A DNA stretch of 64,000 nt from Cichorium intybus (taxonomy: Eukaryota > Streptophyta > Magnoliopsida > Asterales > Asteraceae): the NCBI GenBank assembly GCA_023525715.1, contig CM042012.1:35040151-35104150 (forward strand), given 5' to 3'. The notes beneath the pieces are model-generated. The model had not been told where the DNA came from. It saw only the letters and a list, made by a program, of their open reading frames with translations, and made no database searches. Below, piece after piece: positions 38,330 through 49,817 of this stretch; the stretch's first letter is position 1; the number at the start of each line of letters is the position of its first letter. Made by a program: the position numbers and the translations under genes.

Positions 38330-38560
38330 AAATTTAAGAGAAGAAATATTATTGTGGTATGGACATGTCCAAATGAGGCTACCAACGGTGACCGGAGTGT
38401 GGAATTGGTGCCAGTTGAGGGTATGAGGGAGAGGTCACCCAATAAGAAAGTGTGAAGATAGTGTAAAGTTAGACATGAAGGAGTTGACTTTTTCCGGTGA
38501 CATGACCTTAGATATGAGGGTATGAAAGTTTAGTTTCACGGTTGCAAAGTAACATAGGTT
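38330..38560 (+). pseudogene. LINE reverse transcriptase C-terminal remnant
   Basis: Plus-strand translation gives IENLREEILLWYGHVQMR and, after stops, GRGHPIRKC and DMKELTFSGDMTLD. This matches the tail common to plant L1-type LINE polyproteins (WFGHV..., GRGRPKK-W, DM-LL-LTEDM-LDR). Several stops and frame changes show it is old. Confidence 0.7.
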
Positions 38561-39842
38561 GTGTTTATGTCATGTGTACACTTTCATCGTAATTTCAAAT
38601 ATTGCACTATTTAAATTATTGTATTTTCTAGGTATTAAATTTATTTTGTATGATATTTATATGATTTGCAATTTTTATAATAAGTAAATAAGTAAGATGA
38701 TTATGTAGCTATAATATTAATGATATTTAAATAAATAGGATACCGATGTACAATTAAAATTGATGTATATTATATTTATGTAATGTGTAATTTTCATTTT
38801 ATATGTAATATCAACAAATGATATACACATAATAAGTAAACAAATACGAGGGGGATGAAGCAATCTATTGAACTTTGCTATTGTTTAATGGGTTTTAATA
38901 TGTTCTAGAGGTTAAAAGTTAAAATTTATTTAGATAATGGAATGTTTATGTAACAATTCCTTGAACTTTGAAAAATTAAATGGATTTTGGATGACGTTTG
39001 TACGGAAGAACATACACACGCAAATCCTAAAAAATCAAAGCACCCAAAAACCGAACACATCGATTCTTGAGGACGAAAATCAAACTATATTGCTTGCCTA
39101 CTGGTTTGGTTTTCGATTTTCACGCAAAAGCGAGCCAAGATAGAGAAAATATAAGAAAACACAAGCTATTAAAAACCCCTCATAGTTTCAATAAATAAAA
39201 AAGATATTCATTTATTGAGAACCCTTGTATTAAATTTATGAGGACTAAAAGCCTCTCATCATTTCAATTCATACCGAAAAAACCCTCTTATCATTATTTC
39301 AATTCATACCGAAAAAACCATCTTATTAAATGTCTTTAATGTCAAGCTAACACAATATATTATGAGAAGTGATTCCTACACAACATTTTTTAACCATACA
39401 CAATATTTAATGTATTTTATGCATAATGTACAACATTTTTAATGCATAAATTGTTGTGTATTGTTAAAAACTGTTTTGTACGACTCACTTCCCATATATT
39501 ATACACGTCTTAATGTCTTATTGAAAACCGCAGCTTACTATAGACATTTATTCAATAAAACCCTATAATAAATGTTTCAACAATGGAAGGATTTCTACAG
39601 AGTCAAAATTAATATAAAGAGTTTTCCGATTATTAGTCTATAATAATCAATAATTTCTGTATTTGTGATATTTGCAAAAAAAATAATAAGTAAATAACCA
39701 TGCTTAGTTGCGTACTCATGATTCAAAGCATAACACATAGTACCCTTTAGTCCCAATAAAGTCATATACTTTATACTTTATGCGAAAACTTAAAAAAAAC
39801 TGTTACGGGATGGCCCAAAACATGAGACATGTACTACATCTC

Positions 39843-40134
39843 TGGTGGGGTGGCTACCGTTGATTCGAATTGGTCAAGGATTCCAGCCTAGCTGGTTGAG
39901 ACACCGGGTTTGATAACCCACAAGGGGTGCCGGGTTCGATCCTTAACGATCGCATAAAAACCTGGCGCAAAAAAAACCCTTTGTGTGGTGAAGTTATCCC
40001 TGGAACTCCCTTGGGGGAGAGTTTAGCCCGCTTAAGCGGAGTCTCGAACTCGGGACCTCATCTGAAAAAATGGTGGGGTGGCTACCGTTGATTCGAATTG
40101 CCGGTTCCAAAAAAAAAAAATGTACTACATCTCT
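39843..40134 (+). mobile_element. tRNA-derived SINE inserted in a shorter retroposon fragment
   Basis: SINE body 39873-40070, with box A-like CAGCCTAGCTGG (39884-39895), box B GGTTCGATCC (39933-39942) and a short A tail. It is flanked by an exact 30-bp direct repeat (39843-39872 and 40071-40100). That repeat is itself the start of a roughly 50-bp sequence ending in a poly-A run (40109-40120), which is flanked by a 15-bp direct repeat, ATGTACTACATCTCT (39829-39843 and 40120-40134). The pattern reads as one retroposon insertion into another. Confidence 0.75.
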
Positions 40135-40754
40135 TGTCTAATAAAGTTCTAAACTTTATACTTTATGCCCAAAAAAATAAAAAGAAGTTATAGAATGATC
40201 CCGGTAAACATGTCACATATTGCATTTCTAGTCTAATAAATTTTGAACTTGCTACTTTACGCCCAAAATATAAGAAATTAATATAAAAATGTTTTCCGAC
40301 CAGCAACTGAATTACAGTTCATCCACGTGTTAGAATGATCACATTTGTAATGCAAAGGCACCTCTAACCCTATGTATGCATGTATGTCTGTGTATATAAC
40401 TGAAAATGCAATGCTATAACCATATATATTTCCAAAGTACAATGCTATAATGGAAAAAAATGAAAATAGGATGCCATAATAGGCAAATAAATGAAAGAAT
40501 TTTGCTACTTTCTTGCATTTTGCCCTTAATCTAAATCCAATCTTTGATGTATTCTACAACTAGAGTTACAACATACACGAATCCTGCAGCCTTATCTGCA
40601 AACAACCCAAGCATATACAACCAAACTTACATTTCAAACTATAAAACACAAGCCATATACAACTAAAACACTACCATACTTTCATGCCCAAATTAACTAA
40701 CAAAACAATGCTGAAATGGGCTTCCAAATTTCAATACATATGATGATTTGTACG
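40135..40754. other. Intergenic AT-rich DNA
   Basis: Two drifting copies of the TAATAAA-GT...ACTTTATGCCC repeat (about 40135-40270), then AT-rich DNA and probable 3' flank of the minus-strand gene that ends at 40755. Nothing else seen. Confidence 0.5.
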
Positions 40755-43609
40755 TTATTGTTGCTGTGATGCAGAAGCTTTTGATGTTAAAGTATGGAGC
40801 ATTGATTGAGCAAGAATCAACTCTTCCCGAAGCATCACATTATATTCGTATAAGTTTTCAAGGTTTTTCTTGATTTCCAAAGCACTTAATTCTGAACCGG
40901 GTTTGATTTCTGCTTACAAGAAAGATAAACAAAATCAAAAGACCGAATTGAAGGACGAAACGGTAATTTTATCAATTTCCGACATCATATGAATGCACAA
41001 ATATATTAGCCAAGAAAAAAAGATTGCAATTACCTAAAGAAGGTGGCAAAGGTATGTCGGTAGCATCTTTGTCATTCAAGAAATTGCTAACTTTTTCTTT
41101 CTCATATTTCACATCATCGGGTATGCTAACTTTCGTGTTAAAACTGATGGTATCTTTTTTTATATGATGCTTTCGTTTCTTTGATGATCCTTCATTTTCA
41201 AGAGGCAATGAACCACGACCCCATGTAAAAATTACGTATTTCCTCAACTATTTCAAACATTAAGCAACCAAAAACAAATTTGGCGTAAAAAAATTTGTTA
41301 ACTTAATCAAGTATAGTAGACATTCTTTATAAAAATAGAACTTTACCTTGTCCCAACGTTCTTGTGCTTTCCTACGATTTCTGATACTTCTCATTATGCT
41401 GTCTTCATGACGAAACTTCTTAAATCTGTATTCAAACTACACGGGAATTAAATTAGGAAAACTGAAAGATGGTTAAAATAGATACATGTAAAATTGGGAA
41501 AATAAGAAAAGCGTACTTGCACCAAAAGGTAGAAAAAAATCCCGATACTAATGCAATACAGGCCACCCAAATCAGCAAGAAAGCCAACTACATGCTCGAA
41601 GAAAAAAAAAAAAGATAAATTAGATTACTACTAATACAAATTTGTAAACAGTTAGGACTAAATTACGCTATTAAGTTACTCACCTGGGCCCGAAACATTC
41701 TGATTATCAACTTCAACAATATAAGACGAAAGAAAATTAACATGTAACGTGATGTTAACAAATCCATCATTAGGGCTTTGTAAAGAACCGCGCAATTGAT
41801 TTATCTCATTAAACGACGATCCCGGAAGATACTCATGAAAAAGCGGCTGTATAAGTTTAAGATCATGTTTATTCCGATAAATCCGTGGAAATAAATTAAA
41901 TTGCAAAATATTCGGATCTCTTCCTCTAAACGTAACAAGCTTCGCATCATTACTACTTCCATTCTTCAAAATCCCACTCACAAAACTCATATGATTTACC
42001 CGATCGCGGTCTCTTGCAGTTAAATTGAACTCAAAACCAACAGCGCTTGCGGGCATATTTGGAAGATCAAGAAAATGCCACGAAGTGTAAAAATTGTCAC
42101 GAAGAAGTTGACAATCGTTGCATTTGAGGGTTACTTTTGGGCCCTTTGTAGTGTTTTGACATGAAAAGTTGGCGAATGTTGATAATGGGGTTGTTCTAAA
42201 ATCCAAAAAACCAGGGTTTCCTGTGTATAAAGTACCAAGATTTCGAAGATTTGAACAAGTCATGGTGGAGATTGTTGTTATGTTGAACTCCATATCGTTA
42301 TGGAATGAAGTTAATTCGGGTCCATTTGCTGCTACAACACTGTGTACCTCTATTGTTCTCTTAGATATAATTTGGTACAGCAACCTTCAATTGAAAGTAC
42401 AATGTTGTAATAGAAATAAATGAAAGTGGGATGCTATAAAACAGATTACTGAAAGTATGTTGCTATTTCTTGCATTTAGCCCTAAATTACAACCAAATGG
42501 ACCTTTTTTTGCATATATGGATTTTTAGTTGTAAATAGGATGACCAAAACGATAAAAACAAAGTGTTTCATCCGTCCTAAGAAAAATGCAATACTTTCCT
42601 TTCCGCATTTTTTGAAATTTTTTCATGTTAAAGTCACGAACTTTGTCACTTGTGATCATTAAAGATAGATTGATGTTGATTTCGTTTCACAAGATTTCTT
42701 TATTTTTTTGTCTCTATTAAGTGGTATTCTAGATAATTAAAAGATAGTCATACATTTTGCTTAAACTATATACTATCATAGTGACGAGAATTAATGAATC
42801 AACAGAATGTAGAAATAAATAATTTCAATCACTCACGCAGCAAACAAACCAATAAAAAGAATGCAACTTGCAATTGAGAAAGCTCCCCCGAGTTCTGTTT
42901 TCCGTTTCTTGAGAACCTTTTGATCATCCTACATTAACAATGGAGTATAAATAAAAATATTTCAACTACAAAATTTCGGAGTCTGAAAATCTCTCAAGAA
43001 CATCTATTCAATTCAATAAAACTCAAATTTAGTAGCGATGTTTCAAACAACTAGGAACCCTAGATTTTAAAACTTTTTAGAAAAGGCGTAACCTATAAAT
43101 GATTGTTCCAGGATTTATATAGCAGATTGTAAACAAGAAATGTATAAAAACACATCGATTTTGAATTTGAAAAGCACAATAGCAGCTCAAATCAAAATTC
43201 AAGAACAAAAACAAGCTAAATGTGAAAGAAAAAATACCAGCCAATGGCGAGTAGCAAAGCAGATGTCCAATCTGCTGATCGCCCATCTGATTCTATACCA
43301 CGGTGTTCTTCCATCACCAAGAGCCCCAAACCTCACAAAGAAACAGAACAAGAGCCAAGTCACAATCATCACCAGGGTAGCTCCTAGAAACACACCTTGC
43401 GACTGCGTGTACTTCTTAATTGAATCAAATGACAAGATAGTCTCAGGGAAATTGATCGAATAGTCAACTCCGGTACCCACCAAGAACTCGTCGGCGAAGG
43501 AGACGGTGAAAGGGGAGCATATGTTGGCGGTGGCGTTGTACAAGAACCCTGGATTGCAAGCACACAAAGAGGAGTTGAAACGGAAGGAATTAGTGCTTGG
43601 GCACTGCAT
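40755..43609 (-). CDS. Uncharacterised multi-pass membrane protein, seven exons
   Basis: I do not recognise the family. Exons on the minus strand: 43609-43238, 42928-42837, 42384-41684, 41587-41517, 41436-41347, 41247-41034, 40909-40755, all with GT-AG introns and consistent phases, giving 564 residues. The N-terminus (MQCPSTNSFRFNSSLCACNP) is Cys-rich without a signal peptide. Hydrophobic segments follow at GVFLGATLVMIVTWLLFCFF, then AFSIASCILFIGLFAA. A region of about 230 residues with Asn-glycosylation sites (FNIT, ANFS, FNLT, VNIT) and Cys pairs comes next, then a third hydrophobic segment, GLYCISIGIFFYLLV. A basic segment (FRHEDSIMRSIRNRRKAQER) and an acidic/charged tail likely to form a coiled coil (EIKKNLENLYEYNVMLREEL) end the protein. 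This suggests a large lumenal or extracellular domain between TM2 and TM3 and a cytosolic tail. No damage seen. Confidence 0.8.
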
Positions 43610-46588
43610 TTTTGCAAGATTTAGTTCTGGGTTTTAGCGATTATGTGTGGATAGAAGGGTTTGGATTTTTGTGTTTGCTGGAGATCTTGGAGAACTTGGG
43701 TATGTTTGTGTAAGCAGACGAAGAAAAGAATTTTGGTTGTTTGGACAAACCAACAGACAGATTCATTGGTCGTTTACTTTTTCTTTTTTACAGTTTGCCT
43801 CCGATCGATCTTTATTTCGTTGGTTTGCTTTAGCTTCGTTTAATCGGCCTAAACAGGGGGCAAAGTATGACACAAAATAAATGAGCTTGGATAAAAAAAT
43901 TTAACTTGTTTAATTATACGGATTGATAAATATAATTATTAAATGGGTAAGGTTAGGTTGAAATGTTTAACTTGAAAATGACATGTTTATTTATATACTA
44001 GTTTATTTTAACTATTAGATAATTTCGACAGACCCTAAACCATAACCAAATAAAAAAAATTGGTTTGAATCACTTTGTAATAAAAAATTAGTTTATTTTA
44101 ACTATCAGATAATTTCGACAGACCTTAAACCATAACCAAATAAAAAAAATTGGTTTGAATCACTTTGTAATAAAAAATCTTTTTGCTGTCTAAGTCAATG
44201 CTTAGTTTTTAGTTTTTTTTCCAATGTCTCATATACTTTATAGTTTCATTCGCTTCTACAACTCATAATCTTTCTATTTTCTCCTCTAAACTTTCAATGA
44301 AATTTTCTCTTCCGCATCCTAACTTCTATTCTTTCCAATTTTTCACTTTTTTATTTCTATGTCATCAACTCCTATTCTTTCAACTTGTTTAGTATTTCAA
44401 CATAATAAGATATGACACAATTACAAGGTCCAACCTCTAAACCAGCTAACCTGACACGAAAATAAACAAGTTGACACGATACAATACAATTATTAAACGA
44501 ATCGGGTTATGGTCAAACTCTCTCAACCCGTTTAATGTTTTGACTTCACACGAACACGACAAGGCACGACACGTTTGTCAAGTCTAATAACTTGTCCCGT
44601 TTCGAGGTTACTTGAGGGTGTGTGAGAATGTTGTCGATACCTGGTATTTTTACATATTTTATAATCATTTAAAATCTGTATTTTATTATACCTTCTTATA
44701 AATCTAAATTTGAAATATAAAATTCCATTTTCAAACCGTAGTTGTTGGTCTCCCCTGAATCCTGTCGTCTTAATTCTGACACCTTCGTGTGGTGTCTAAC
44801 ATCTTGTTCATCGGTATCATCTCCAAACATCGCATCAAGAAAGCAATGGAGAAGGGGATGACCAAAAATGAAATCGATGTACAAGATGTTGGAGAAGACA
44901 CGACGAACTCAGATGTCGAAGAAGAGACAATATAGATTAGGGAAAACCAGCAACGAGGGTTTATTAAATTAACTTTAAATATTTCAAAATTAGATTTATA
45001 AAAAGGGTATAATAGTTAACTGATACAATAATGATTTAAAATGATTATAAAACTTTAAAAATAAAGACTTGGACAAATATGATTTTTAAAATTTATGAAG
45101 GGTAAATATGATATTTAAAAATTAAGACGGACGCATATGATATTTTAAAAGTTTATAAATGATATATATGATATTTAAAAATTAGACCAGACAATATAAT
45201 ATTTTGATGTTTAAGAAGACATATATATGAAATTCTCCATTTTGGAAAACAATACAATAACAAAAAAGCGGTCTGTAAAACTAAAAATATATTAAAAAAC
45301 ACATGCCAAAAACCAATATGTAGAAACAAAAAAAACCTTAAAAACATATAAAAAACCGAAAACATACACAAGTTATCAAAAGTGATTGTCGTAAAAAAAA
45401 CTAATTTTGTAAAACACAACATCATTAAAGAAAGATGTAAAATAAATTGTATTTCTTTTAAATATATGTTTTAAAATCCATAAAAACAATTTAAAAACAA
45501 GGTTTAGAAAGAATATAAAAACAAAATTGATAAAAAAAATTTAAAGTTTGTAAAAAATAAAAATATCATTGGGACCTAATTTTTAATAAAGATTAATAGA
45601 TGGATCAATGTAATAAATTTTAAATTTTGGCCAAAAAAAAAAAAAAAACAAGAGTAGAATGATCATAACATTTGTTATAAAAGTTTAAATTTGTGCCTAA
45701 GCTGAAAAAATAAAAAATAAATGATGGCAAAATTGGTAAAAAAAAGGTTAATTTTTTTTTTTGGAAGAATGAGTGGTTTTGGGTTGGATCCACACAATGA
45801 TGGAGTTTTTTTTTGGATGAACCTAAGTTGGATTCACAACATGTGGGTTTGTTGTTCCAAATGCTAATAAAAATTGAAAATATTGATAGTGAGAATCGAA
45901 CCTTCGACCTATCGTGTCCATATGTCGCACCCAAAACGGTAGGCTGAACAAAGTTTTGTGTTTAAATTAGCAAATATGTATTTTAAAGACAAACAAAAGG
46001 ACGCAAGATAACAAAACCCAGTCGTGAACAGTAAAGTGGATCATTTTAGTGGCCATAATTGTTAGGTATATATAATTGTGTTTATTGATTTATTGGTTTT
46101 TTAAAAGTCGATATGTTTTATTTTATTTACCTTTTAAGTTGTCATTTTTTATGAGTTAAAACCTTCTTACTTTTTATTAGCAAACTCTTAACTTTCTTTT
46201 ACTTCCCTTCTATGTTTTCCTTTCAGTTTTTGTTATTTTACAAATATAAGTCAATCCAAACATTTTTTTTAAGAAGGTTTATCAACTTATAGTTTTTTAT
46301 CATCACATAAACTAATTCAAACTTTTTTAAAAACTTATTTTTGCCACCACAAAAGCTAATAAGCATTTTCATCAAAAAGTGCTTATTGAGTTAAATAATC
46401 AATCACAAACACCCCTGAATCTCATGTCTGAACAAACGAATCAAAAGCTTGAAACTGTCTTTAAACGGTTAAGTAATTTTTTACATTCTTTTAGGTGGTG
46501 TTTCTTTTTTTTTTTTTTCTTATAGAAGATCTTATTGACCACTTATATCTGCGGACAGACGAACATTGTCAAAAAAGATTGTTTGTTT
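43610..46588. other. Gene-poor intergenic DNA
   Basis: Contains the 5' flank of the minus-strand gene, an exact-period 90-bp tandem duplication (44000-44179), drifting repeats of about 55 bp near 45050-45230 built on ATATGATATTTAAAAATT, and long A/T homopolymers. No ORF with recognisable homology. Confidence 0.5.
44000..44179. repeat. 90-bp tandem duplication
   Basis: Units 44000-44089 and 44090-44179 differ at only about three positions (ATTAG/ATCAG, CCCTAAAC/CCTTAAAC and the last base). Confidence 0.9.
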
Positions 46589-46688
46589 TTAAGAAGACTG
46601 GAGATCTAAAAAGGTTTGTGTGACCTCTTGTTCTAGAAGACAAAAAACAGCTTCTAATTTTGGAAGACATCTTTTAAATTCTAACCCT

Positions 46689-46930
46689 AATATGATGTTT
46701 CTTTTTCCACTGCCGTCACTGCCACCACTGTCATCGCTATCATTGTTGTTACTACCACCACCTTTACTATAGCCACCACTTCCGCCTCCGCCTTTGCCAC
46801 CACCACCATCACCACCTCTACTGTCGTTACCACCTCTGCCGACCACCACCTCCACTACCAACGCCACTACCTCCGCCACCACCATCACTGCTACCACCAC
46901 CACCACCACCTCCTCCGTCATCGCCACAAT
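46689..46930. repeat. Degenerate (ACC)n trinucleotide repeat
   Basis: Interrupted CCA/ACC triplets over about 240 bp. Both strands are open by composition only (Thr/Pro-rich on plus; Val-rich and Gly-rich on minus), which is expected of such a repeat. I do not call a gene. Confidence 0.8.
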
Positions 46931-48055
46931 ATGTTTCTATCATCTAGAAATCAGTGTGGTTAATAGACGTATGTGCATTTATATGTACTGTGTTTTATTG
47001 TTTCCCAGTGCGAAAGAAATAAAACGAACATAAATACTTTATGTGTTTCCTAGTTAGCGTGTTGAAAGAAACAGAAAAAAGTAAAAACTACATATTTGTA
47101 CATCTCATGGGTAAATATGTGATTTTTTATATTGGTCGATGAATAATCTGGTAAATGACAAAGAACTATAATTGTAGCTGATTCCTTTCTTTCTACATTT
47201 GGGAGGAAAGTTAGAACTTAGAAGTGATGATTATAAAAATCTCTATTTCTCTTCTTTCCACTTCTTTTTTCACTTTCTTCTTAATTCTTTTAACTTCCTT
47301 CCTTGGAATGTAGCATTCAAGTAAACAATATAATAGGTCTATGTATGTCACTTTCTTTTTGTTTTGGCAAAAAAAAATAAACATTTTTGTAAAAAAATGT
47401 TGTAGGGTTTCGTTGAAGTTTTGGTTTTTATCATACATAAAAGACTATTTTTCCTGTTAGCTAAGTTCTTTTACAAAAAATTTAATATTTATTTTAATGA
47501 TTTATTAATGTTAAAAAATGACCCGACACACACCCCAACCCACCCCTCCCCATATGGTCATCATTCAGTACATTTTATGGTACCCTTTCCCTTTCACTGA
47601 TAACTCCCTCTCACTTCCATCACATCTCTTTCAAAAGTGAGCCTCTCCCATTCCCCTAAATGGAAAATCCTTAATCCTCCGCTAATTCTTAGTGAAAAAA
47701 AAACTTAACATGTAATAAAATGAACTACATGAATTCATTAAATCAAAACAATTTATCACCTCATACCTTAAGTGGTTTTACTTGTACCAAAATCTAATTA
47801 CTATACAAAGTTTCTATAAAATAGTTGATATATGTTAGTGACGTTTGTTTCAATATGAACACCTAGGTGATAAATGGGGCAAAAGGTAATCATGCCTACA
47901 TCCTTCAACCTAAATCAGTTGAAAATTTATACAAAAGGTTTAAGCTTGGGATTTGTTAGAAACTTTGGTTGCACTTGCACCTTAGTATGAATAAAACATC
48001 TTCAAGTAACTTATGATGAAGGTGAGAGTCAATTACGGAGAAAAAGAGAAAAGCG

Positions 48056-48217
48056 ATGAACATCTTAATTGTTCCCTCTTTCATGTGTCTCATCCTTGCA
48101 TCCACTCTTTCTGATAATTATATCTCTGGTTCTTCCCTTTCTTTTAATAGTTCTTTTCTTGATGTATTCCTAGTTGTGACATTTGTTCTTAGATACGAGA
48201 AAACAAAGAAGGGATAA
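48056..48217 (+). CDS. Small hypothetical ORF with signal-peptide-like N-terminus
   Basis: A 53-residue ORF starting MNILIVPSFMCLILASTLS, which looks like a secretory signal with a possible cleavage site near residue 19, followed by a second hydrophobic stretch (FLDVFLVVTFVL) and a basic end (RYEKTKKG). No known peptide-hormone motif is visible. It could be a real small secreted protein, the first exon of something longer, or chance. Low confidence. Confidence 0.2.
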   Translation: MNILIVPSFMCLILASTLSDNYISGSSLSFNSSFLDVFLVVTFVLRYEKTKKG

Positions 48218-48342
48218 GGGAGGGGTTATCAATATTTTGAGTAATGTTCAATTTTGAGTATGAGATCAGGGGATATGGAGAGAAATGAAGTGGTAGTGGC
48301 AGCGTGGGTGCTTGGTTGTAGTGTTGGTTTATTGGCGGAGGT

Positions 48343-48396
48343 AGGGGTCGTGGTGGTGAACATGTGTATAGGGGTCGTGGTGGTGAACATGTGTAT
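48343..48396. repeat. 27-bp tandem duplication
   Basis: Two identical copies (48343-48369, 48370-48396) containing GGGGTCGTGGTGGTGAACAT. Confidence 0.9.
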
Positions 48397-49256
48397 AGGG
48401 TAGGATAACCCTAATACCTAACAATCATTTTGGATCAAAATCAAAGTAAAAGGCATATCATGGGGACGATTTTTGTAGTTCACTCTTCGATATAAAAACC
48501 ATATTTTCAAGAGTTATTAACTAAAATTGACCATATACTAGATGACTTGAATTGCGACTGCATTTTCAACTAATAATAACACAAAATGGCCATGTTGACC
48601 GTGAATTGCACTCTGCTACTCGCGAAAGAAAAACGAATGGTCCCACCTATAAAAAGCTATTTTAGATTGTTAGTTTTTAATGTTCTGCGACGTTTTTTTT
48701 ATAGCATCTCTATATTGATAACGTCCACAAATATTTCTAAGGGAAGTTCATCTAATATTCAAGTACGATTCGGAACACACTTTCATATAGCTTGAAACCA
48801 TGAAGTGTTAACATTATCGCCTTTAGGTAATTTCTAACAACTTATGATTTCTTTTAGTACAATACATTCTCGATATCATAACTGAAAATAGAGAAGGTTT
48901 GGGAAATATATTGTTTTCTATTCAAGATACTACGAGTTCTTATACAAATTGTTTGCATTTACGTTTTATTTTTATCAAAGTATGGTTTTATGAATGTATA
49001 CAATAAACATATATTCTTTAGTAAACCTTTCTTCAGAAAAAGTTATTGGTAACACTATAATATCGCGTGTAAATAAAAATTGTACAAATTGTTACATAAA
49101 CAAACTTTTTAAGAAAATTACACATCAAAGTTTTGCTAGAGAATGAATTACTACATCAAGAAACAAAAGAAACTAACTCCCGTAGGTGCATTATGATTTG
49201 AAAACTCAAGGTTCTCTAATATATACACCTATTAGAGAATAAACTACTATATCTAT

Positions 49257-49752
49257 TGTGGAATATGCCTTCAACAATTCAACAACTTATTTTCAAAGAT
49301 GGCTAAACAAAGTTTTTCAAATGGCTGCTAAACAAACTTCAAAGATGGCATGTAGAATTTTTTAAATGAGCCATTTTTTTCTTTAAGTGGCATGCAAAGT
49401 TTTTAGTATAAATATGTTAGAAACCATCTCAAACAAATCACACCAAAAACCATCTCAACTCTTTAGAAAACATATCTTACTCTTCTTGTAAATACATAAG
49501 AGTTTTAAACTCTTTGTATTTTTATATTTCTCCAAACCTTTTGTAAACACCACAAATATAGTGAATTGGTTCTCGGCTTCCTCCGCCCGTGGTTTTTCCC
49601 GATTTGGGTTTTCCACGTAAATCCTCGTGTCTCTATTTTATTTACTTTATTCGTATTTTCGTTGTGATTATTACCGTTTGATAATTTTGATCCTATTCCG
49701 CATTGAGCTAATATTGTCTAAAGTCAATTCGGATCCGTCGTATTTTACAACA
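49257..49752 (+). repeat. 5' LTR of the Tork-type copia element
   Basis: TATA box TATAAATA at 49407-49414, about 150 bp into the LTR. The transcript probably starts about 30 bp downstream. Confidence 0.9.
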
Positions 49753-49754
49753 AT

Positions 49755-49766
49755 TGGTATCAGAGC
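49755..49766 (+). promoter_or_regulatory. Primer-binding site of the Tork-type copia element
   Basis: TGGTATCAGAGC, an exact complement to the 3' end of initiator tRNA-Met, two bases after the LTR. Confidence 0.9.
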
Positions 49767-49817
49767 GTCCGAATTTTGATATTAGCTTGTTGGGATCATT
49801 TTATCAAGTAATAAATC

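Larger units (their letters stand above)
37336..39842. other. Intergenic region with retroposon remnants
   Basis: No host gene. It holds a tRNA-like SINE remnant (37870 on), a LINE remnant (about 38330-38560) and otherwise AT-rich DNA. A drifting repeat of about 80-100 bp around TAATAAAGT...ACTTTATACTTTATGC begins near 39745 and recurs after the SINE at about 40135 and 40215. Confidence 0.5.
46931..49256. other. Gene-poor intergenic DNA left of the copia element
   Basis: AT-rich, with scattered homopolymers, a small ORF with a hydrophobic N-terminus (48056-48217) and a 27-bp tandem duplication (48343-48396). No recognised gene. Confidence 0.5.

Noticed and set aside
44401..44640. Possible LTR or helitron end near GACACGATACAATACAATTA
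   Set aside because: No matching second copy, target duplication or terminal hairpin was found in the window.
45873..45945. tRNA gene or SINE on the minus strand (GGTTCGATTCTC box B)
   Set aside because: Box B is good but no convincing box A, acceptor pairing, tail or target duplication was found; at most a worn tRNA-like remnant.
46589..46927. 112-codon minus-strand Val/Gly-rich ORF and the plus-strand Thr/Pro-rich ORF opposite
   Set aside because: Both arise from an interrupted ACC triplet repeat; no domain, no splice structure.
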